From contig DVMI01000128.1 of assembly GCA_018715085.1 (NCBI GenBank), positions 1 to 64,000 on the forward strand: a stretch of 64,000 bases of DNA, given 5' to 3'. Shown here piece after piece: positions 7,992 through 14,929 of this stretch (positions are counted from its first letter, which is position 1; each line of letters begins with the position of its first letter). The DNA is from Candidatus Avidesulfovibrio excrementigallinarum. Its GTDB lineage: Bacteria > Desulfobacterota > Desulfovibrionia > Desulfovibrionales > Desulfovibrionaceae. The translations under genes and the position numbers were made by a program. The notes under the pieces were generated by a model. It saw only the letters and a program-made list of their open reading frames with translations. It was not told the DNA's origin and did no database searches.

Positions 7992-8927
7992 ATGTCCAAA
8001 CTTGCCATTTTTCTCTGTAGCATTCTTGCGTTGATCATGCTTGCCGTCACGGTCGACACCGCTGACGCCGCCCGCTTCGGCGGCGGCCGCTCCTTTGGCG
8101 GGCGTTCGTTCATGTCGCGGCCGGCCACGCCGCCTGCCTCTACCTTCAATCAGACACGCGCCACCCGTGAAACGCCGAAGGCTACGGCCACGGCCCAGCG
8201 GCCCGGCATGGGCGGCATTCTGGGCGGCCTTCTGGCCGGCACCCTGCTCGGTTCGCTGTTTGGCGGCATGGGCGGCGGCTTCATCGGCGGCATTTTGAAC
8301 CTCCTCATCCTTGGCGGCCTGATTTACCTCGTCTTCCGGCTGTTTGCCCGGTTGCGCGGCTCGCGCCAGCGTGCAGAACAGTCCTCGGCAGGCCCCGCCT
8401 TCGGCAACCTGCGCTATCAGACCCAGTCGCCGGGCGCGGGAGGTCCCGGCGCGCCACAGGCAGGACCGGGATGGGATCTGCTGACGGGCGGCGGATCCTC
8501 CACGGCAGCCCAGGAAGAGGCTCCTACGGTTGAAACGTCCGGCGTCCATGTCCCGGCGGGCTTTGACACCGAAGAATTCATCAAGGGCGCCAAGGCTGCC
8601 TACAACCGGCTCAACGCGTCGTGGGATCGCCGTGACCTTGACGACATCGCCCAGTTCACCACACCGGCCATGTTCAAGCTCCTTCAGGAACAGGCTGCCG
8701 AAGACTCCACTCCCGGCAAGACCGAAATCCTGCTCATCGACGCCCAGCTTGTGGACGTGCGGGAAGATCAGGGCGAACAGATGGCCTCGGTGTTCTTCAA
8801 CGTCGTGCTCCGCGAAGACGCCCGGCAGTCTGCGCCGACAGACGTGCGCGAAATCTGGCATTTCGTGCGCCATGCCGACGGCACGGGCATGTGGCGGCTG
8901 GACGGCATCCAGCAGGTCCAGATGTAA
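7992..8927 (+). CDS. Tim44-like domain exported membrane protein
   Basis: This is a bacterial member of the Tim44/MBA1 fold family. Mitochondrial Tim44 tethers Hsp70 to the import channel, but the role of bacterial versions is not settled. Of 311 residues, 1-26 form a signal peptide or membrane anchor (FLCSILALIMLAV, ending ADAA). Residues 27-75 are Gly/Arg/Pro-rich. A glycine-rich hydrophobic stretch (MGGILGGLLAGTLLGSLFGG, then GGILNLLILGGLIYLVF) spans about 75-120. The C-terminal half (about 185-311) is the Tim44-like alpha/beta domain (FIKGAKAAYNRLNASWDRRDLDDI). It is transcribed alone from its own promoter, with paired hairpins after the stop. The start was chosen because it exposes the signal sequence. 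Confidence 0.85.
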   Translation: MSKLAIFLCSILALIMLAVTVDTADAARFGGGRSFGGRSFMSRPATPPASTFNQTRATRETPKATATAQRPGMGGILGGLLAGTLLGSLFGGMGGGFIGGILNLLILGGLIYLVFRLFARLRGSRQRAEQSSAGPAFGNLRYQTQSPGAGGPGAPQAGPGWDLLTGGGSSTAAQEEAPTVETSGVHVPAGFDTEEFIKGAKAAYNRLNASWDRRDLDDIAQFTTPAMFKLLQEQAAEDSTPGKTEILLIDAQLVDVREDQGEQMASVFFNVVLREDARQSAPTDVREIWHFVRHADGTGMWRLDGIQQVQM

Positions 8928-8946
8928 CGCCGGCGCCTTATTTTCA

Positions 8947-9000
8947 GGGACGGCCGCCCGGCCGTCCCGTCCTTACAGACGCCGCGTCATGCGGCGTCTG
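8947..9000 (+). terminator. Tandem hairpins after the Tim44-like gene
   Basis: Two perfect stem-loops: GGGACGGCC with its complement (8947-8955 and 8960-8968), and CAGACGCCGC with its complement (8976-8985 and 8991-9000). T-runs are poor, so termination may be partial. Confidence 0.55.
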
Positions 9001-9156
9001 CCGTTTCTGCCAGGCGTGCAGTCCGGGCCGTGCGCGGCAGGCGTGTTTTTTGCGCTTGCATCCGGCGTGAAATAAGCGTACACACCGCCGCATGCGGCCT
9101 TACTGTCTGGCGCCGCACTCCCTCAAAAGCTCTTACCTCACAAATGGATAGCTGAC

Positions 9157-11031
9157 ATGAACGACGCAAAGACCCCGCGCGAGCCACGCCCTCCTTTCAA
9201 AAACCGAGAAGACCATGCGCCACGCCGGGACGCGCCGGCTCGTGACGGCTTCCGCCCCGCTCGGGGAGAACGCCCCGACCGCCGTGCCGGCGGCAATCAC
9301 GACGACGCGTCGTCCCGCTCCCGCCGCGACGGCAAACGCCCCTTCTCCCGTCCTGAAAACGACGCCCAGGGCGCACCCCGCGCCCCGCGCAAAGGCGACA
9401 GCCTCGGCCCCCTGCGCGACGTGGACGAAGACATCCTCAAGCTGATTGTCCGGCGTGCGCGCCTGCTGGCCAGAATGCCGGAAAACGCTTCGCGCGAGCG
9501 CGCCCTGCGCACCCACTGGGAAGAACACGCCTCCCGCGTCAGCCGCGATCCACGGCTGATCCGCCAGCTGTTTGCCCTGCTGCAGGAAGTCAATGTTGCG
9601 GCGGAAGATTTGACCACAGGCGCATTCAACCTTGCCCCGTCCTCCTCCCCCGTACAGGCCGATCTTGCACTGCCCGGCTCTTCCCGTCAGGCGCGCCTGT
9701 ACGCGGCCCTGGCCGCCGCATCGGGCGCAGAGACGACGATCAACAACGTTCTGCTCAACACGCCCCTTGTGGAATGCGTGAAGATGCTCGGCCAGCTCGG
9801 CGCGAGCGCCCGCTGGGATGAAATCGGCACTCCGCGGGTCCGCATTGCCGCTGGCAAAGGCTTTGCCGGCACCGAACAAAGCGGCGCTGTGCGCTCCGTC
9901 CTGGACAAAGTCCTGCATGCCGGGGAAGATCCGCTCAACCTCTATCTGCTCCTCTTTTTGATGCTCACCCGGCCGACCCGGGTCAAGATCCTGGGCGAAA
10001 GCAATCTGCGCTTTCTCGATCTGTCGCCGGTGCGTCATTTTCTGCCGCGCCTGGGGGCGCGCCTGTCCAGCGTGGTTCCGGGACAGGACGGCCTGCCTGT
10101 ACGCCTTGAAGCCTCGGCGCTGCTGCCCTCTGCGGTGAACGTGCCCGGTGAGCTGCCCGACGACGCTGTCACCGCGCTGCTGCTGGCAACCCCGTTCTGG
10201 CACAAGCCGGTCACGGTGGATCTGGGCGCGTGCGCCCATGCCGGCGCGCTGCTGGACGAAGCAGAAGCCATCCTGCGCAGCTGCGGCTGTGAAATGACCC
10301 GTCAGGGCTTCACGCTGCGCGTGACGCCGGGGACGCTGCGCATGCCCGCTGCGCCGGCGCTTGCCATGACGCTGCCGCTGGCCTTTGCGCTGCTGGCCAT
10401 GCCTGGCCTGAACGGCGGCCGGGTTGTCCTGCACGGGCAGTGGCCCGCCAGCGAACGGCTGGCAGCGCCGGCTGAAGCCCTGCTGCGCCGCGTTGTGGAC
10501 CTGCGCATCGACGGCGGCACGGTGGAAAGCGCCCCTCTCGGGGATACGCCCCCGGCCTGGAGCTTTGACGATCTGCCTGTGGAACTGGCCGGACCGGCTC
10601 TGGCCCTGTTTGCCCATCAGCTGCCGGGCTCCGGCACAAAGACCTTGCCCTGCCTGCCCGAAGGCACCGACATGCTCCTTGCCGACGAGTTTTTGCTCCA
10701 TCTGGGCTACACCCGCAACGGCCGCACGCTGGAGCCCGCGCCAGAAGCCGAACGGCTCCCCTGGGCCGCGCCGGACGTCTGGTGGGGCATCGGCTTTGCG
10801 CTGGCCGCCTTTACCCGGCGCGATCTGCGCCTGAGCAATCCCGGCAGCCTTACGGCGCTCATTCCGCCTTTCTGGACGGCTTACAACTCGTTGCCTGAAC
10901 CGACGCTCGAACGGTCGCTTCCTGCCGTCTCCGACGAAGAGGCTCCCAGCGCTCCCGTGCGCCGGCGCATCCATTCCAAGGAGTTCCTGGCGGAAGAGGA
11001 TCTGCCTCCTGCACTGGAGTACGACGACTAG
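9157..11031 (+). CDS. Divergent chorismate mutase-like plus EPSP-synthase-fold protein, probably not a working AroA
   Basis: This is a 624-residue protein in three parts. Residues 1-80 are disordered, rich in Arg, Pro, Asp and Gly. Residues 82-150 resemble an AroQ chorismate mutase helix bundle (LRDVDEDILKLIVRRARLLA, then RERALRTHWEE and LIRQLFALLQEV). From about 165 onward it has the length and repeat pattern of EPSP synthase (5-enolpyruvylshikimate-3-phosphate synthase). The active-site motifs are not preserved. The PGSKSxSNR motif reads PGSSRQARL, so the catalytic Lys is Ser. The LGNAGT motif is LHAGED, the R-M-K-E-R-P loop is NLRFLDL, and SSQ is DDA. I infer a pseudoenzyme or an enzyme with another substrate. 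No other aro gene is adjacent; thiD follows 250 bases on. The GGA before the start is a weak ribosome site. Confidence 0.7.
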   Translation: MNDAKTPREPRPPFKNREDHAPRRDAPARDGFRPARGERPDRRAGGNHDDASSRSRRDGKRPFSRPENDAQGAPRAPRKGDSLGPLRDVDEDILKLIVRRARLLARMPENASRERALRTHWEEHASRVSRDPRLIRQLFALLQEVNVAAEDLTTGAFNLAPSSSPVQADLALPGSSRQARLYAALAAASGAETTINNVLLNTPLVECVKMLGQLGASARWDEIGTPRVRIAAGKGFAGTEQSGAVRSVLDKVLHAGEDPLNLYLLLFLMLTRPTRVKILGESNLRFLDLSPVRHFLPRLGARLSSVVPGQDGLPVRLEASALLPSAVNVPGELPDDAVTALLLATPFWHKPVTVDLGACAHAGALLDEAEAILRSCGCEMTRQGFTLRVTPGTLRMPAAPALAMTLPLAFALLAMPGLNGGRVVLHGQWPASERLAAPAEALLRRVVDLRIDGGTVESAPLGDTPPAWSFDDLPVELAGPALALFAHQLPGSGTKTLPCLPEGTDMLLADEFLLHLGYTRNGRTLEPAPEAERLPWAAPDVWWGIGFALAAFTRRDLRLSNPGSLTALIPPFWTAYNSLPEPTLERSLPAVSDEEAPSAPVRRRIHSKEFLAEEDLPPALEYDD

Positions 11032-11039
11032 CGCCAAAC

Positions 11040-11071
11040 GGAGCGGTTTTGCGTCCGAACGGAACCGCTCC
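11040..11071 (+). terminator. Hairpin after the EPSP-synthase-like gene
   Basis: GGAGCGGTT (11040-11048) pairs with AACCGCTCC (11063-11071) nine bases after the stop codon. There is no clear T-run, so it may be a weak terminator. The remaining gap up to 11281 is GC-rich and shows no gene, and no TPP riboswitch motifs were found before thiD. Confidence 0.45.
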
Positions 11072-11281
11072 GGCAGGCACGACTTATCCCCGGCGCCGTG
11101 CGCACCGCGGCCTATGCGGCGCGCACAGCCAGCGGACCTGCTTGCAGTTTCTGCCCGGACATCGACGCGCTCAGGCCGCGCGGCAACAACGCGGCCCCAT
11201 GCCGGGCATATTCAACCCGGGGCTTCCCCGGCCGGGAACGGACGCGCCGCAGGCGCTCCCGTTCCGCCAGGAGCGATACCC

Positions 11282-12100
11282 ATGCGCACTCATCCCTGTA
11301 TCCTGACGGTGGCTGGTTCAGACTCCGGCGGTGGCGCCGGCATTCAGGCCGATCTCAAGACCATGACCGTACTTGGCGGCTTTGGCATGAGCGTCATCAC
11401 GGCGCTGACCGCTCAGAACGGACTTGGCGTCACAGGCATCCACGCTCCGGACACAGGCTTTTTGCGGACCCAGCTGCGGGCCGTGCTGGACGGCTTTCCT
11501 GTCAGAGCCGCCAAAACCGGCATGCTGTTTTCGGCTCCCATCATCGAAACGGTGTGCGCCGAGCTGCACGATCGGCCCTTTCCCCTGGTGGTTGACCCCG
11601 TCTGCGTCAGCCAGAGCGGCCACAAGCTGCTGCGCGACGACGCCGTGGCGGCCCTGCGGGAAGTCATGATCCGGGAAGCGGATCTGCTGACTCCAAACAA
11701 GCCCGAAGCAGAACTGCTGTCAGGGGTGGAAATCCGTTCCCTGGACGATCTGCGCAGCGCCGCAAAGACGTTGCTTGATCTTGGGGCACGGGCCGTCCTC
11801 ATCAAAGGCGGCCACTTTGACGGCGAAGCCGGCAGCGACAAGACCACGCTGACCGACTGGCTGGCCCTGCCGGGACAGGACGTGATGGCCCTGTCGCACC
11901 CCAGAGTCGACACCATCAACAACCACGGGACGGGCTGCACGCTGTCGGCGGCCATCGCCACGTTCCTCGGGCAGGGTCTGGACCTTGCCGATGCCGTGCG
12001 CCGGGCCCAGGCCTATCTGGATATCTGCCTGAAACATTCCTATACGCCAGGCAAAGGCGTCGGCCCCGTCAACCACGCTGCGCCCTGGGAAGCAGACTGA
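11282..12100 (+). CDS. thiD: Hydroxymethylpyrimidine/phosphomethylpyrimidine kinase
   Basis: ThiD phosphorylates HMP and then HMP-phosphate to give the pyrimidine half of thiamin. The 272-residue product starts THPCILTVAGSDSGGGAGIQADLKT, a near-invariant ThiD N-terminus, and carries VDPVCVSQSGHKLL, LTPNKPEAELL and the anion-hole motif NNHGTGCTLSAAIA near the C-terminus. The normal length is about 265, so it is complete. The ATG at 11282 follows an AGGAG box. A longer in-frame start at 11114 adds a low-complexity stretch. The next gene starts three bases after the stop, so the two are probably cotranscribed, with no obvious functional link. Confidence 0.93.
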   Translation: MRTHPCILTVAGSDSGGGAGIQADLKTMTVLGGFGMSVITALTAQNGLGVTGIHAPDTGFLRTQLRAVLDGFPVRAAKTGMLFSAPIIETVCAELHDRPFPLVVDPVCVSQSGHKLLRDDAVAALREVMIREADLLTPNKPEAELLSGVEIRSLDDLRSAAKTLLDLGARAVLIKGGHFDGEAGSDKTTLTDWLALPGQDVMALSHPRVDTINNHGTGCTLSAAIATFLGQGLDLADAVRRAQAYLDICLKHSYTPGKGVGPVNHAAPWEAD

Positions 12101-12103
12101 GAC

Positions 12104-13030
12104 ATGAGCGTCTCTTTTCGGGTCAGCGAGGCCGAAGCCGGCCAAAAACTGCTGCAATGCCTTGTGCGGCGCGTAGAAGCCGCACAAGGCGAGCTGCACC
12201 GCTGGATCCGGACCGGCCAGGTCCGGGTGAACGGCGGCCGGCGCGGGCCTTTTGACAGACTGGAGGCAGGCGACGAACTGCGCCTGCCGCCCTTTGCCCG
12301 CCTGCTGCAGCCGTCCCAGCCCGCCCGGGACGGCGCGAAGCCGGATCTGCCCGTTGTCTGGGAGTCGCCTGATCTGCTGGTCGTCAACAAACCGGCGGGG
12401 CTGCCCACCCATCCGGGGACCGGTCACGACGACAGTGTCGTCACCCGGCTGCATGCCGCCATGCCGCCAGGCACGGCCTTTGCCCCCACCCCGGCCCACA
12501 GGCTTGACCGCGATACGTCAGGCGTGCTCCTCGTAGCCCGCAGCTATGCGGTCCTGCGCCGCCTGAACGACGCCTTTGCCCGGCACGACACCCTCAGCAA
12601 GGAGTATCTGGCCTGGTGCGCCGGACGCTGGGAACTGCCCTCCCCCCTGCGCCTTGAAGACCGCCTCGAAAAACGCGCAGACACGCCGGCCGGCCCGGAG
12701 AAAATGCATGCCTCCGACACAGGCCGGCACGCCGCCATGGATGTTGCTGTGCTGCGCGCCACCCGCCAGGCAACCCTGCTCAAAATACGCCTGCTGACCG
12801 GGCGCACCCATCAAATCCGCGTACAGCTGGCCTTGCGCGGGCATCCCATTCTTGGCGACGCCAAATACGGCAAGGCCCGGGCCTTCCCCCAGGGCTGCGC
12901 CATTCCCGGCCTGCTGCTGCACGCCTTCCGCCTGACGCTCGCGCCGGGATCCCCCGACGCCCAGACCTTCCTTGCCCTGCCGTCATGGCCTGAACCGTGG
13001 CGCGTCACGCCCGGCGACATTGCCGGCTGA
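12104..13030 (+). CDS. RluA/RluC-family rRNA pseudouridine synthase
   Basis: The protein isomerises specific uridines, probably in 23S rRNA. It has 308 residues. An S4 RNA-binding domain (about 10-65: LHRWIRTGQVRVNGGRRGPF) comes first. The RluA catalytic domain follows, with VVNKPAGLPTHPG, the catalytic motif HRLDRDTSGVLLVA (the first Asp is the nucleophile), LLTGRTHQIRVQLA and HPILGDAKYG. The S4 plus HRLDRDTSG architecture is that of RluC or RluD. Which uridine is modified cannot be told from sequence alone. The start is three bases after thiD. Confidence 0.9.
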   Translation: MSVSFRVSEAEAGQKLLQCLVRRVEAAQGELHRWIRTGQVRVNGGRRGPFDRLEAGDELRLPPFARLLQPSQPARDGAKPDLPVVWESPDLLVVNKPAGLPTHPGTGHDDSVVTRLHAAMPPGTAFAPTPAHRLDRDTSGVLLVARSYAVLRRLNDAFARHDTLSKEYLAWCAGRWELPSPLRLEDRLEKRADTPAGPEKMHASDTGRHAAMDVAVLRATRQATLLKIRLLTGRTHQIRVQLALRGHPILGDAKYGKARAFPQGCAIPGLLLHAFRLTLAPGSPDAQTFLALPSWPEPWRVTPGDIAG

Positions 13031-13424
13031 GCCTTTTCCGCCTGCAACGGGCCCTGTCTGAAAACGCGCGGGCAAAAAGCCGCCCCCTGTGCAGCAAGCC
13101 GGCCTGTTCCTCCGGCCGTGCTCTTTTGAACGCTGTGCGCCGCTTGCGGGCGGCGTTCCGGTGCGTCCGGCCGCCCCCTCTGCCGGCGTTGTAAAGCGCC
13201 CGGAAGACCCGGCGTGCCGGACAGTGCCCGCCGCGGCATGACCGCAAAACCGGCTTTGCAACAGCCCCAACAGGGTGCGGACTGTTGCGGCCTCCTGCCA
13301 GTGCTGCACGCCTGCAACGCTGGCCGCACGCCCCCCCGCCGCCGTGCTCTGCCCGCAACAAGCCGCCTGCGTGGACGCAAGGCAGGACCGTGTTGCCCTG
13401 CTGGCGGCCATGGTTCTCATGGTC
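13031..13424. other. GC-rich gap before the ABC-exporter operon
   Basis: This gap of about 390 bases holds only short overlapping frames in several phases, rich in Arg, Ala and Pro, which look like GC-bias artefacts. No RNA gene and no clear terminator for the preceding gene were seen. Confidence 0.4.
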
Positions 13425-13451
13425 TTGACAATATGCCGGATTCATTATAGT
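13425..13451 (+). promoter_or_regulatory. Candidate promoter of the ybhGFSR-tetR operon
   Basis: A perfect TTGACA (13425-13430) and TATAGT (13446-13451) are separated by 15 bases, shorter than ideal. The -10 runs straight into a 26-bp palindrome, as expected for a repressor-controlled promoter. Confidence 0.55.
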
Positions 13452-13475
13452 TAAAATTCAAATTTGAATTTTAAC
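13450..13475. promoter_or_regulatory. Perfect 26-bp palindromic operator, likely TetR site
   Basis: GTTAAAATTCAAA followed by its exact reverse complement gives 26 bp of perfect dyad symmetry. It contains four G or C in 26 bases inside otherwise very GC-rich DNA. It overlaps the last bases of the -10 box, so a bound dimer would block transcription. The TetR protein at 19096-19794, last gene of the same operon, is the obvious candidate ligand. That pairing is inference; the symmetry is directly visible. Confidence 0.8.
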
Positions 13476-13789
13476 ACAACAGCGGACAAGGCACTGCCCC
13501 GGCTGCCGGGGAAATATGCCCGGTTTCTCAACCGGCGTCCGGCAGCAAGACGCCAGAGCGCGTCCGCGCGGTGCGGCGCCTGGCGCTCCTGCCGGCCCGT
13601 CCGCAGGAGTGCTGCCAAGGCAACACGCTGGAAAAGCGACTTCCGGCTCCGGCAGCGCGGGCCGCTGCCGGACCGGGCCGCTGCACCGCACGTTTCCCGC
13701 GTGGCGCAACAGACCACAACGACATGCCGCACCACGCGCAAAACGCCCCGGGCACGGGACAAGCCCCTGCACGAGGCACGAGGTATCGT
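13476..13789 (+). other. Long untranslated leader of the ABC-exporter operon
   Basis: About 310 bases lie between the operator and the first start codon. Open frames crossing it only extend the ybhG frame upstream and are rich in Arg and Ala. No riboswitch or known leader motif was recognised. Confidence 0.35.
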
Positions 13790-14803
13790 ATGAAAAAATG
13801 GCTGATTATCCTGCTTGTGCTCGTCGTGGCCGGCGCAGGCGGCTGGTACGGCTTCCTCTACCTGCATGGCGGCGCAGAGCCGTTTGTGCTTTACGGCAAT
13901 GTGGACATCCGTCAGGTCTCGCTGGCCTTCAACAGCAGCGGCCGCATACGGGCCATGACCGTGGAAGAAGGCGATCAGATACATGCAGGCCAGGTGCTGG
14001 CCCGGCTTGACGACACCTCCCTGCGCCTGCAGGCCGACAAGGCCAGGGCCGACATCGCCGCGCTGGATCAGGCGCTGCTGCGCCTGCTGAACGGCACGCG
14101 GCCGGAAGAACTGGCCCAGGCCAGAGCCAGCGTGGCCGCCGCCCAGGCAGAAGCCACCTTTACCGCCCAGCAGCGCAGGCGCATGCAGGCGCTGTTTTCC
14201 GGCGGCAGCGGGCACGCCGTCAGCCGCCAGGAACTTGACAACGCCATTTCGGCTGACGACATGGCCACCGCCAAGCTGCGCTCTGCCCGCGAAGCCCTGC
14301 GCCTGGCAGAAATTGGCCCGCGTGACGAAGACATTGCGCAGGCCCGCGCTCAGCTGGAGAGCGCCAAGGCACAGCTGGCCATTCTGGAACACGACATTGC
14401 CGAAACCGTGCTGCTTTCTCCCTGTGACGGCGTCATCCGCTCCCGGCTTCTTGAGCCGGGCGACATGGCTTCGCCCCAGCGCGCCGTCTACCTGGTCGCG
14501 CTGACCAGCCCCAAATGGATCCGGGCCTATGTGTCAGAACCACAGCTCGGCCTCATCCATGAGGGCATGCGCCTGAGCGTAACCACTGACAGCTGGCCGG
14601 ACGACCCTGTAACCGGCACTGTGGGCTTTATCGCCTCCGTTGCGGAGTTCACGCCCAAGACCGTGCAGACAGAAGAACTGCGCAGTGCGCTGCTCTATGA
14701 AGTGCGGGTTCTGGTGGACGATCCCGACAACCGGCTGCGCCTGGGCATGCCGGCCACCGTCCGCCTGGCAGACGAAGGGAGCGGCACCGCCCGGCGTCCC
14801 TAG
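13790..14803 (+). CDS. ybhG: HlyD/YbhG-type periplasmic adaptor of an ABC exporter
   Basis: This membrane-fusion protein would link an inner-membrane ABC-2 transporter to an outer-membrane channel. The 337 residues comprise one N-terminal membrane helix (about 4-24), a lipoyl-like half (VLYGNVDIRQVSLAFNSSGR), a long helical hairpin rich in Ala, Gln, Arg and Glu (about 85-200), the second lipoyl half (ILEHDIAETVLLSPCDGVI), and a beta-barrel domain. The start at 13790 follows GAGG and gives a typical MKKW membrane anchor. The ABC gene follows 126 bases on. By homology with E. coli ybhGFSR the substrate could be toxic small molecules, but nothing in the sequence identifies it. No outer-membrane channel gene is adjacent. 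Confidence 0.87.
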   Translation: MKKWLIILLVLVVAGAGGWYGFLYLHGGAEPFVLYGNVDIRQVSLAFNSSGRIRAMTVEEGDQIHAGQVLARLDDTSLRLQADKARADIAALDQALLRLLNGTRPEELAQARASVAAAQAEATFTAQQRRRMQALFSGGSGHAVSRQELDNAISADDMATAKLRSAREALRLAEIGPRDEDIAQARAQLESAKAQLAILEHDIAETVLLSPCDGVIRSRLLEPGDMASPQRAVYLVALTSPKWIRAYVSEPQLGLIHEGMRLSVTTDSWPDDPVTGTVGFIASVAEFTPKTVQTEELRSALLYEVRVLVDDPDNRLRLGMPATVRLADEGSGTARRP

Positions 14804-14929
14804 CCGGTCCGGCTGCGGCGCGCCTGCAGGCCCGGACGTCATGCAGACAGAACAACAAGGCTGCCGCGCCCTGCAGACAGAGGCACCTTCCGGTGACAGG
14901 CCCGGGACTTGCACCACAAAGGAAACGAC

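Noticed and set aside
11032-11281. A TPP riboswitch before thiD
   Set aside because: The conserved CTGAGA and ACCTGATCTGG elements are not present.
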